64,000 nt of DNA from Luscinia megarhynchos (Eukaryota; Chordata; Aves; Passeriformes; Turdidae): assembly GCA_034336665.1 (NCBI GenBank), contig JAPFBE010000002.1, positions 4,634,146 to 4,698,145 of the forward strand. Reading direction: 5' to 3'. Under the pieces are notes generated by a model. That model was not told the origin of the DNA, searched no databases, and saw nothing but the letters and a program-made list of their open reading frames with translations. Of the stretch, positions 49,201 through 62,100 are shown in pieces. The position numbers and the translations under genes were made by a program. Every line of letters begins with the position of its first letter. Position 1 is the first letter of the stretch.

Positions 49201-52200
49201 GGTCTTATTTGCAAGGCATGTAACAGGTCTACTCAGTGTGAGGTGAAAATGAGGACAGTTGCACCTGAGTTTTGACACTACTCTAACTCTACTGAAGGCA
49301 GAAGACAGTCAAAGCATGATAACGGGGCAGTGGAGCTTGACGTCTCTGGCACACCAGGTCCTGGTTTCACCATCTTGAAAACATTTTATTCCTTTCCACA
49401 TTACTTTCTTCCTTCTTTACAGAAAGGAAATGAACAGCAATAAACAATACTTAACTTTAACACTAAATACTTCTTACTTTATTAAATACAGGCCCTGCAC
49501 TGTAACTAGCCAGTGACCAAAATTTCCCAAAGTTCAGTTGTTCTGAAAAAAAGTGTGCTTTGAGGTTTTTTTCTTAGACTTACCTGCGTAGGTCTTGTAA
49601 GCATTAATTAAACAGAAGAAAAGATACTTCTGTGTCTTCACAACACAGAGCCATTCTCCTGTTTACACAGCTGAACCATTTATAATTAATTGAGTTCAAC
49701 CACTCAGAATCATGAGCCTTGAATAAAAGTTCCGTGCCAGCTATGCAGCTGAGGTATGGGTATTTTCCCTCTATTCTCCTCATAGCTTTAAAAATGCTCT
49801 TCTTTACAAAACCAGGGCCTATCTTCCTTCCATTTGCTGAGAAACCACTGGTAGAGAAAGCACGGTCACATCCTTTGGTTCTCACAGAGCCTTGTGAGCC
49901 ATCACACTGGTTGGTGAAAAAAAGTCAGTGTGATGCTTTTGCAAATGCTGTGCAAATATGCATCTAGGTATAGTGCACAAAAACCTCACCTTATTTCTTT
50001 AAAACAGTGCCACTGCTTGAGATGCCCACAAGTGGCTGCTCGCCCTTTCAGAAAACTCCTTTTCACAAGGGCTTTTTGATTAGGTGCCACTGCTATGGTG
50101 CTTATTGTTAATTTCCCATGGCATTTATAAGACAAAGCACATATTATCAAGAAGAAAAAGATCAAAAGGCTGCTAGGAAAGAGATATTATATCTAGTATT
50201 GCTTCTCAATATAGAGCTCCCTCTGCAATTGCCTGTTTCAACATTGCTTTTTTTTCTTTTCTAAAATACCAACTTCCGTTCACCATTTATTTACAGTCAG
50301 ATAGTTAGGGAAGAAAATTGCTGTAGCCACAAAATGAAACGTGATGTTTTAAAGTCCAGCAATTCCAAAAGTATCTCACTTGATACTGGCAGAAAGAAGG
50401 GTCTGCAAATGGGTTACAGGAGGTTGAAGGGCATGATAAAATACCCAGACTGTAAAAAGACCAGCAAATCGAATGCTGAGCACATTGGATGAGTGCATTT
50501 GTTTTCCAGTGCAATAAAAAAAGGGAACTGTAGGGGGAAAGTTGCTATGAAATAGATGCTGTATTTATGCAAGTTAAAAAATTGCTATCTTCTAACATAT
50601 GTTGGAGTAAAAAGGAATGGAAATTTCAACAAATAAGGGGACAAAGAATCCTAAGCAGCACCGACAAGATACCGCAGACTAGGAAGGTTTCTTCTCTGGC
50701 AAAATATGTCAAGAAGTACATTGGACAAATGGTCTCCAAAATCATTGTTAGTTCCTACTGATCACAAGGCCATAAGCCTGTCCATCCCCTGAAGGTGTGT
50801 GCCTGGCTGGTGCATTCCCTCTGACTCTGCACTTCACTGCTGAAGGTGCAGGGCCCCAGCAGTGTGAGCTGCAGATGCTTGCTCCACTGGCAGGGCTGAC
50901 AACACCTGCAAGCCTTCAGAGCTGCCATCCCAAAATCAGCACCTCCTGTCTCACTCAAGCCCATCCAAGCTGAAATTGCTAGGCTACAGATGGGAAATAT
51001 TATAATTTTTTTATAGTAGAGGCTAAGGTCTCCAACCACAGCATGCTTAACTTCCAAGGGATTTGCTGCACTGTGAAAAGGAAGCCCCACTGCAAATCAT
51101 CAATAGGCTGAGCAAGATCCAACAGCTGTTATGTGACAACATAACATGGATGATTACACAGTCCAGACTACAGATAATCTGACTACTATTAAAACACATT
51201 TTCTCAGAAGTAGGCTTTTAGAAGACCTTGACAAAATCCAAAGCCGAGGCAAAGTACATCTGAAAAAATGAAGTAATAATAGAGAAAAGATGATTCTGGA
51301 GTAAGTTTCCTTTGAATCACCTGCATATTTGTAACTTTCACTATTGTTAGTTTATATCTAAGTGTATTTAATTTTAATTTTTACCCTAATTTGCTGGTTA
51401 AATACGCAAAAATATGACAGTCCTAATATTGACACTCAAAGTAATGGGTTCTATTGACTCCTAAGTGAGAGATTCTATACCCTATGTGCAGCAACACTGA
51501 AAAGGAAAATGCTCATTTTTCCTCACAGTCTGTAGGACAGATGTCAGCTGCTTTTGCCTGAGGCAGGGCTGAAGATTTCAAGTGTCCTGCAGAACCTGGG
51601 CCACCACTTTGCCATCCCTGGAAGAAACATACTGAGCATTCAGATGAGATGCTCCAACACCAGGAAATCTAGGCTTTGCTCAAGCCTCTGCCACTGACTT
51701 CCTGCAGTAGTCTCACTCTTTTCCAATGTAATTTCCTCCTCTATAACATGAAGGAAATTATACCTCTGGCAACCCACACTAAGGAGAGAAGAATATGAGT
51801 GTTTGCTAGTCCTTCCACAAGCCAGTTTTCATAACAACAGTTATTCAGGAGAATAATATTTTATGCTGCAAAGCAACTCTCATAGCCACATTTGGTAGAG
51901 GTCCTAACAAATGTATTAATCTAGGAAAACAGCAGCTTGGTAACAGATAAATTCCCAACAGGAATATGGGGCAGGTGGTCAGTCTGCCTCTCTAGAGGTG
52001 AGGCACTACATACACACTTCTCTACTGATCTGAGCAGATTGGATTGGATTAAGCAGGTCATCACAGGATTTAGCTCTACTTATTCCTTAAGCTGCAATCA
52101 GTCAGGTCACACTGAAATTGAAAATTACATTCCCATTTTCTTTTAAAGTATTTGTTTGTTTGCATCTGCCTTACATTTATTTTCCCTTAAGTCACCAATA

Positions 52201-52826
52201 GTTTTGTGCTTTAAAAACTCCTGGGCTGTAACCCTGTCACTCCTGGTATTACAAATCCCACTGAGAGAACAAGGCATTTGGACGGTATTGGGCACCTCAC
52301 CCAGTAATGAGAAAGGAAAAAGGAAGAAATGGAAAGTGAGACCAAAAGTTACTGGTCTAACTGGCTGGCTGTAGGTGCTTATAGCCAACACATTAAGGGA
52401 AAAACTACTATGGAAGAGAGCAAATGGTCATGGACAAGTAATGCAATAGCAGTAACAGATGCACTGCTGCACAAGCTTGGTCTGCTCTTTCTACCAAATG
52501 TACTGCAGTTGCAGTAGCCAAAGAACTCCTTTACATCTTCTGATGGGGTTTCACCACCGTCAGGGGAATTGCAGCTGTAACTGTCTGTTGAAATCAATCT
52601 CATTTGTTGAGATGCTCAAAACCACACCCAGGCTACATCCCATCCATGATCCTGTAGTTTGTCTGTTTTAAAACACAACTCACAATGTAAACAAGGCCAT
52701 ACAAAATACTTGCAGGTAGCATGTTTAGTTCACTCACCAGGTGAAAAAAGAATCATCAAAAAGCATATTGTAAATGCAAGTATCATTCTTACTAATTATC
52801 ACCAGCAAACATGTCTTTTTGGTTGG

Positions 52827-52864
52827 TTTTTTTTTTTTTTTGGGGGGGGGTTGTTTTTTTTTTT
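52827..52864. repeat. T15-G9-T-rich homopolymer junction
   Basis: Fifteen T (52827-52841) are followed by nine G (52842-52850), TTG, and eleven T to 52864. Such junctions are prone to slippage and to base-calling error. Confidence 0.85.
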
Positions 52865-54177
52865 CAGTATTGAGAGCAGAAAAAGAAAGGGTATTAAAAA
52901 CAGAGCCAAGAATGAAGTTTTGAGACCACAGGAGAGGAACAAGCTGTCCCCTTGGTTTGAGTTTTTAATTTTTAGGAAGAGAGATAATGATTCCAGGATG
53001 GGCTTGCAATAGATTGCCTTGTAGGTTTGGTTTTTTCCCCCTGATACCACCGGGAATTTCTAGTCTGAAAACCTAACAAACTCTTACTTGCTGTGAACCA
53101 ACTATCACCTCATATAAACTAATGGATCCATACTAGTTCATGCAAATTACTCAGCCTCTCTGTTTTCAATTAGAAATCCTTTACTAGCATACTTATATTC
53201 CAAAGCTGAAGTCTCAAGTAGGCTCTGAAGATGAACAAATTTACCTCCAAACAAAAGACAAGCATAAAATATGAATTTTTACCATGTCAATTTGGTCTGA
53301 CAAAGGAAACCTTCATATGTGCATGTACATTGTCCATCTGTATAGTGCTGTTGTGGACTTCCAGCTGCTAAATGCCCCCTAAGAGTCCAAAAGAGGCAGA
53401 AGTATTTCCAGTATTGTTGTTTCACAGTTCTGGTGGTTCATTTTTCAACCTCTCTGCTGGTTTGGAGAATATACCTATCACAAACTGACAATCATGACCT
53501 AAGAGAAGGCTGGCAGATGCTACTTTGAGTCAGCTGCCATCATGCAGGAGTCTTTATGTCAGTCTTGACAAGACGTGGTTTCTAAAATTAAAATGTTTTG
53601 AAGGACTAAGTAACTTTTAGTTCACTGCTCGACAAAAACTGCTTACAAATTTTTATCCTTTTAAATATTTCCCAGCATCTAGACTGCATCCCTCTTCCTC
53701 ACTAGCTGTCAAAAATCTGATTCATCTTGTTAAAGCCAACAGTAAAACTCCCACTCAGTGGGATCTCAGTGGACAGAGACCATACCTACCTCTTCTCATT
53801 TTCCTTCCAAAAGAAACAGACATCTCAACTGTAATCTTTTCCTTGCACATCCACATGTCACTCAGTCCTGCTGCCCTTCTCAAAAATATTTCTAAAGCTC
53901 CTGCAATCTTTCTGTTTGAAAATATCCAGGTAAGAATTGCTAAATGCACTACCAACTGGATTTATATTCCACAGCACATATCATGCATAGGACAGCTAAA
54001 AATAATTTATGCATGTCACAGAAGTATTATTTGGCATTTCACTGCATCTCAAATGCAACAAATTTATGAAATTTAGAAAAAGAAATAGATCTGCTAAAGC
54101 AAAACCAGATTCTATTTTCCATGCTAAAAAATTTAGATGGGCTAGTTCAGAGGCAGAAACTTTTATCTTTGTACATA

Positions 54178-54190
54178 TTATATATATATA
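54178..54190. repeat. Short (TA)n run
   Basis: TTATATATATATA forms a short dinucleotide run in AT-rich intron. Nothing else recognisable is attached to it. Confidence 0.8.
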
Positions 54191-57100
54191 AAAGGCTTTC
54201 ACTGTCATTTTCTAAAAGAAGAAAGCACAATATGAGATTTTAAATTTGTTGTAGAAGCTCAGCACGCTTCATAGAGAAGTAATTACAGAGGTGCCTGCTA
54301 GCAGTGCTACTGTTAAGGCTGTGTCAGGGGGTTCATTATTAACCCAGTTTTCATGGTTTCACACCTCAGTCAGAAGACATCCATGTGATGGCCTTAAACC
54401 ACCATAAAAAATTCATCCCACTAGCAGTTTATTTAGTTGGTTTTTCTTCTTGTAAAAATGCAAAGGGAAAAAGGGAACTATATTCAATTTTCATGCTTTT
54501 CTACAAATATACACTGGGGAAAGAGTTAATAATTTAAACAGCAAATTCTGACACCTCTGTCTGAAATCCTTACCCTGTTTAAATTAACAGCTAGTTCTCT
54601 TGGCTACTGAAGAACAGGATTTGAGTCTCTGAATTCTGGAGAAGTTTAGATCCTGCTGTCCACTGAGCTGCTCAGCAACACCAAGTGCCTTCTCCTGTTA
54701 AATCTGTGTCTTTCTTAAGCCTGTTCTAGCTGCAATATCATGTGAATTAGCTCACTGAAAGACATGGGTGTACATTATTACATTTATGCATTGTCACACT
54801 TCTCACTGTTCTGAGTATTGCTAAGTGTCTCTGATATAACTGCAGATAGGATCTTTTTAAAGAGATGTTCTAGGTAACATCTGGAAGCCCCTTCTGGATG
54901 GCTGCTCACACATGTTGAAAGACACATGCTGCAAAAACCAGCACTGGTTTAATCCCTGTGCCTTTCCCAGACACAGTCACCAGCTGTGTTGTGTGACACA
55001 CACAGCACAGCCCAAAAGGGACAAAAGAGCTTTGCTCTGCTACTGAGTGAGTACAAGGGGGACTTAACAAACAATACTGACAATCTTGTCAACGTTTTTC
55101 AAAAAGGACCATCTTCTGCAACACAGCTGGCATGACTTTCCAGGATAAGGCTTTAAACTAAGATTTTAGTTTGAATTAACTCTGCCTGTGAACCCTCTAC
55201 CTTTCTGAGGTAGAAATCATGGGAAATTTGGTTGATCTGCTCCATTGCCTCCTACTCTTTGGCAAAGGGAGTCAACATACTTGCAGCTGAGATGCCTCCT
55301 GGCTAAGTTTCCTTTTATTTCCCTCAAACATTAAAGAAAAATTTGAATGGAAAAGCAGCATGAATCCACATAAAAATTGCCCCTGCACCAGAATGTGATA
55401 AACAAAAAAACCAAGTCAGAGGATTTCTCACAACTGCACCCCACACATTTTAAGTTTCTGTGTAATGTTAGCTGATTCAGCCCCAAATATTTGCTTGCAT
55501 TAGCTAGCCTACTAACATACCAGGGCCTTTAGGAACAGCACACAGAGATGATCTGAACTACCAGGCTTGGAGCAAGCAATCCAGTAAATAAAACTGATTA
55601 CAAATCAGCCACTCCAAAAATGGTGTGGTGGTGAGAGATGACTTTTGCCAACACAGACAACTAACTGAGAAGAAAATCAGAAGAAAAACAAGGATAAAGC
55701 CAAAGTATTCTGGTATCAAAATACATTAATCATTTTTGTGACATGCCATGCATAAGACTTCGTGCTCCTCCCAAAGGAAAAGAAAATGGTGTCTCTATTA
55801 GCCATGAAGATTTAGGACTCCTCACAGGAAGCTAATAAAGCTTACCATAATATCCTGTAAACAGGAAAACATTTGAAAGCCTGAATCCAGATTCATTCTA
55901 ATTACAAACACCACTTATATGTAAATCAGGAAATCCTAGCAAGTAGAGGGAAGGAAAGCATTTTGTCTCTCCCTATGATACCACAGTGAGAAACCAAAAA
56001 GAGAAAATATTTTTTCTTATTGTTCTCTTAGTGAGCATGGCTGGCTAATTCTACCACCTTATAACACCTTATCAACAGGAACAAGAAAAAGATATTTCCT
56101 GGGTGTCGGGGGCTAACACAGACTGTGGAGGTCCAAAGGTAAAAATAAATGTTAGTTAATACACCTCAGGAGGCAAGGACAATTCCTTCTTGTAAAACAA
56201 AATCTTACTAATGCACTTATATTTGGTTTTAAATATATGATTTCACTCCTAGATCTTGTCTAGCAATCAAGCACACAGACTAATCTAATTCAGTGTAGGC
56301 ATATAACATTTAGAAAATCTGCTGTCCAAGTGTTGCCTGGCAATCTGGGCAGATTAATCACATGCCAGATTTTGTGACTTCCCAGGTATCTCTGGAGCAA
56401 CCCAGGGCCAACAGATTATGAAGTGATATTTTTCCTTCAGGAAGTACTGCTAGTCAGCTTGCATTAACAGCAAGTTAGCAGGAAGACAAACCAAGACTGA
56501 AATCTCTACAAGCCCATGACAGACCTCAAAGTGTTCCAAATAGGTTTATTTTAATGGAGTAGAAAAGAGAATTAGAACTGCATTCACATACCTGTAATAC
56601 CTGTGTTAGACAATGGAAGTGTTAAGAAACTTTTCTGTTTGTTGACTGATTTTTTTAAGCCAGAGACAGGAGAGGGAGGTGTCTAAGAGATGTGGGCTGC
56701 ATTAAAAGCTGCTTCCCCTCCCAGAATCTGCCTGCTGAGTGGGACCCTCAGAAGCCTAGAGCTCTTGCCTAGGAGCTGCCTGGCAAAGCTCTCTGGTACT
56801 CATCTACATCAAAAAAATTGCACATTTATTCAGAGTCCTTTTTTCACCCTTGTGTTTGCAGTCTCTGTGTTGCTGATTTTGTACTTCTGCTATCCAGATG
56901 CCTGTGTCTGAGGGAACACTATTTGCAAATTCCAACAACCACATTCACAGCTCGAATTTTGATACACATGCACTGCTCACTTGTTTCTAACCCCAGCTAC
57001 ACCTCATGTTTGGAACACTGCAGCAATGTACTTTAGAATCAAATTCAATATTGTTTCTTATGGTGTAAATGAATTTTTCTTTAAAAATATGCCATTTCTA

Positions 57101-59050
57101 GGGTTGTTAAAATATTTCTTCTTTGGAAATATTTCCAATGAAAGTACATAATTGTTGAACTTGTAAAGTATCTGAGACATGAATAAGAAATGGGTCAGGA
57201 AAAAAAGAAAAACTGAGAGGCCTAGAGAAAGATCATCTTTGAAAATGAAATGTTACTTTCTACTTTTAGATCTGGGGCCCAAGACACATTTTACACTTAG
57301 GATCAGACAGGAGCTAGAGCAACCCACTCTAGGGCCAGCCAACCCAAGATCACTGAACAATGGTAAGAATATCTGTCTTACAGTGTGAAGGGGCAACTGT
57401 AGGAAGTGAGATTTTTAGTACATGCAACCTAACCATGCAAAGCTGCCTTAAAATGGTCCCAGAGTGAGAAGCAATCAGATCTGTAGCTCTTACTCTTAGG
57501 AGTGAGTCTAGAGCTACAAGTGAGCTATGACAGCTCACCCCAGGTGAGTAAACAAGTCACTTCCCCACATCTCTGCTTCTTATCGCTTCAGAGGTGACCA
57601 AGTACCTGCCAGGCACAAAAGCTCTGATGCCAGGGAAAAGGAAGGGTTTGGAATAAACATTGCTGTCTACTCCTAGAAGTCTCACTGTAGCAGTGAGTGT
57701 TTTTGGTAAAGGAGACTTAGAAAAAATCCACAGGCAGGACAACATTTAATGAGAGAATGCATAATGAAATTAACATAGATAATTTAATGAAAGGGGGAAA
57801 ACAGAAAGAAACATCCTAATGGAAATTTAATTAAGTAAACAATTACAGCAAAACTATCTATTTTGAGGTTGGTAGTGGTTTTTTGTTTTGCTTTGTTTTT
57901 AATTGTAAAAAGCTATTAGCACTGAGATATAGGACGAAATTATACCTGCTACTTATTGGGTAAAGTGAACATCTGAAGTATTGAAAGGGTTGCAGAAGAG
58001 TTTGAAAATATAAAACATGATTTGTCTGAGGCCCTGAAGATTCTATTACCAATATCAAAGACCTTGCAGAAAGAGGTTTCTGGTGGGCAGAAGTGTTTGA
58101 ACCCTGCAAGGAGACCCTAATTAATCCCTGCTGAATTCATCCCTTCCATTCTCTAAGAAAGTCTATTCCAGGTATAGATGATGTTCTTGACATCTGGCAG
58201 TCCCTATAGCAGGAAACCTTGGACCAGGAGTAAGATAACAACAGGGCTAGATTCACTGGCTAGTTAATGAGAAAAAACAATTATCAAAAGGTTTCCTGCA
58301 TCACAGGTGCACTATTTCAGAAGCAGGAGGAGTTACTATAGCACTACAATACAGATAAAAATCTGCCTTCCTCATGAAAGGCAAACTAAGTTCTGTCTGT
58401 CGAATAAAGCTATTCAAACACTGCTGTATGAGTTGAATAAATATTGCTATAACGACCAGAAGGCATAAGAAACAGAGTGGCTGCCTGAAATCAAGCAATA
58501 GGATAGCAGGGTTACAAAAAAGTTTCTGAATGAGGTGAAGGGATTTATCTCCCTTTATATGGAGATTTTCCTGTGTCCTGCTGGGAATCTAAGAAGAGCC
58601 CTTGAGATGCTTCACTACTGCAGAGAGATATATAAGAGCTTTTGTAAAAGAAAGCATGAAGATTTGAAGCAAACTCTCTGTCTCTATAAATAGAAAAGAA
58701 AAAATTATCTTTAATACTTCCAGTTCTGTTTTGATCCATTACTTTCACGGTATGCTTTAACAGGATTACCAAAAAAACCCCCACAACTGTAAAATTCTCC
58801 AAAATTAGAACTGGTAAATTATTAACACTGATCTACTGAATGCAGTACTTTTATATTATGCTTTATTTATTAAGAAAACTGAAACAAAGCTCAGTACCTT
58901 GACACTCTTTTGAAATAAATATGACTTTTTGATGCCTGTGCTGATACCCTTCCAATTACAGCTGCTTGACAATTCTATTGCATTTGTCTTCTGTTTTTCC
59001 ACAAAAATAAAACCACGTGGGCCAAAGCCTGCACCAGGCGATCTGCACGT

Positions 59051-59100
59051 TGTGCCATCTGGGGCTGATGGCACATGCAAGAATTGCATGCAAGCAATTC
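59051..59100. repeat. Two adjacent small inverted repeats
   Basis: TGTGCCATC (59051-59059) pairs with GATGGCACA (59067-59075) around a 7-nt loop. Immediately after, GAATTGC (59081-59087) pairs with GCAATTC (59094-59100) around a 6-nt loop. The stems are short and no known RNA family is recognised. Confidence 0.6.
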
Positions 59101-62100
59101 CTACAGAATTCAGAGGTGCCTCACTTGGCAGCAGCTTCAGAAACACTCCCAATGAAATATCCAAGGGGAGAGCATAGAGTGCAATGGAGCAAAGAGAGGA
59201 GATCCGTCTTCCAGCGCAATTCCTGCCAAATCCCTAGACAGCATTATCTGAAAAAAATTTCCAGAAGCATTTAACAGTGGCAAAGACTAACTGATTTGTG
59301 AGTTGGAGGTGACACTGTAATCTCTTACTGCCAATAGCAGAAAGATCATCAATGACAAAATAACACTGAGTTATAGTGATCCGTTATAATAAAACATGTG
59401 ACTTCAGCACCCATTGTGCAGAATACTGCATACCCAAAGTTCAAAGCAGCAGAACAATAGGTGTCAGTTCACACATTCATCAAGTACTAGGTTAAATGAG
59501 AAAAAGACAGCTACTAGCTGCACTATTGTTTCAGGAATTTTCTCTTCATTTCCTCAAGCTCATGATAGGTTCAATGGTATACTGGGTGATACCAGAGGTG
59601 AAGCACAAAACATACTGCATGTGCAGGAGTTCTGAATTTAAAGCAAATACAATGCGGCTGAAGATACTGCTGGAAGACCAAAATGAACACATATGTGAAC
59701 CCACACTTTCAAAATTTGGCACCTACAGTTAGATTCCTCCAGACTTGAACTAAAACTTCAGTTAAATGTTACTGCATCTTCTTGACCACTTCTTTGGGAA
59801 TTAGATGATGTCCAGCCTCTGCAGCATCAATACAATGTCTACGCTTGTTTAAGTGGCTGGGAAGGGTCCATATAAGCTGTGGTCTCTGGGACACAGGGAT
59901 CTAGGGCTTAGTGAAGATAGACTTGCTCTGACATCGATGCCTAAAATCAGGCATTATTTCTTATTCAAAGCTTTCTGAAAGTCCTATTACCAACCTATCA
60001 AAACTCTCACTTCAGTCTTAGCTTTGTGCAAGCAAAGTCCTTGAAATATCTTTAAGCACTGCCAGGAAAAACAGGGGGTAGGTAGCATGGGGACCAGCGA
60101 GGTGCCCCAGCATGATGTCACCAAGCATAGATGCCACAACACATTTCATTCTCCTGTGTGAGAATGAAACACAAACAGCTGCGATCTCCACACTCCAAAC
60201 AAAGTATCTCCAAGTGTCAAAACACTTTAGGAAAGGGAGCGAAAGACTGAAAAAAACCTGATTTGCAGACGCAAGTCTCTTCGTTAAGGTACCACAGTGA
60301 AACCATGCCTGAAACTGAGAAATCCTTGTGTGGATTGACCCACACTTCCATTTATGATAGGTTGCTGCCTACAATCCAGGCACAGACATACTTTGTAAGG
60401 GGAGAATTAACAAGAAGTGCAAGAAAAAGGCAAAGATTAAAAGGTTGACCAAAGGACTCCAAGCACAGGGTTCTTAAGGAATCTCAACCTCTGGTTTCAG
60501 ACTGTGCTCGTCTTCCCAAAGCTAAGCTCGGCTTAAGTATGAGTATTAAACTATTATCAGGATAACAGGCTGAGGGAAAGCACAAGGGATTTAAAAACTG
60601 TTTGTAGGGTGGAAGACAACCAAACAGCATCAATAAGACTAACAGATGTGCAAGGACATGAAGAGAAAGAACCGTAAAACAATGGTATGTCTTCCTTGGA
60701 GGACAGGAAAGCAATAGTTACACCTTTTGGGGCACATGTCTCTCTTATTGCTTCATATCTGCTTTTTTCCCTGACACCTTCAATAATTTTGCTTCTGATT
60801 AATCTTCACACTGTTGAAGATGCTTCTGTATTGCTCCAGTTTTTACTGTCAAAGTCATGCAGCATGACTGTAGGTCATGATAAAAGTTATACCAGTTATA
60901 ACAGCCTTATCTGTATTTTCTCATGTACTCTTTTATGAAGTGAAGAGTATATGATTTAGAGACATTGTTGCAATGAAAATGGAGACAGGAAATTATTTTA
61001 GTGGGCTGGACTTGTCAACAATCTGTCCATAAAAAGGAAAAATTTGTAAATACTCTAGCTTCATTAAAGCTTTTATTGACATGAATGTGCCCCATTTATT
61101 TGGAAATATTCAAGGCTGGAACATCCTTCACTTATTTGTACTTTGAAGGCAGCTTTTATCAGCTTTCTAAAGGATATATTTTCTAGCGAGAGCCCCAGAT
61201 GAAAGGGCTGATTGCCAGTTTGGGGACATTTCTGTAAATACTCTGTAAATGCACACATATACAGCATATATAAACCATAACATAGAATATACATCTTCTA
61301 TCTGAAGATATACCAGGATCTCTCAGATATCTGACTTTAGCTGCACCTTTTTTTTTACCATTATTTCCCTTCTAGCCAACAGGAATAAATGTCTGTTATT
61401 TGTGCTTTCTACAAGGGCCTGTCATCCATCTTTGTTATTAAAAATTCAGCCACAACAACAGAAACAAATTTAACCAAACAACTACTCCATAAGTTTTCAA
61501 ATAAAAATGCAACACAGATATGGGTTCCCTTGGAAGTGGTTCTTAGTTGTCAGATAGTGAACAATCTTTAAAGAGGCCAGTAGATTAGGGGTGATCCCAG
61601 CTATACGGCTGTCTTCAGTGCAATTCTGAATAGTGTCAAAACTTTACTCATCATTGTAAGGATATGCTAGTTTGATACAACCTTTATAGGATGCTGCTGC
61701 AAGACACCTCAGTGAAATGCTCTCTTGGCTACCTTCTCTCGGTACTGCTGTGTAAACCAAAAAGTGTGCCAGAAATTGCAGTGCAGCACAGCATATTTCC
61801 TTTCCTGGAAAGCCCATTGTAGGCTAGTTCTTTCACTGCAGTGCCCTCCAAGCCTTAGCACAAGGTTCACATCTCTACTGGCATAGAGCCTCTCTTCACT
61901 CCCTCCCCTCAAATTCTGACCAGTTCATGGCCACAGTGGGTGGTTACTGTTCATCACTGACTGTCAGAAAAACCCAAATCGTCACATTTCTGCAGAAATG
62001 CAAAATTGGCTGTAGTACAACATTGCCTCTGCAGCTGTCGGGGCTTTTTGTTTGCTGAGTATTAATAGGAGATGAGTTCTGTTCTGCTGGTATTTGGAAG

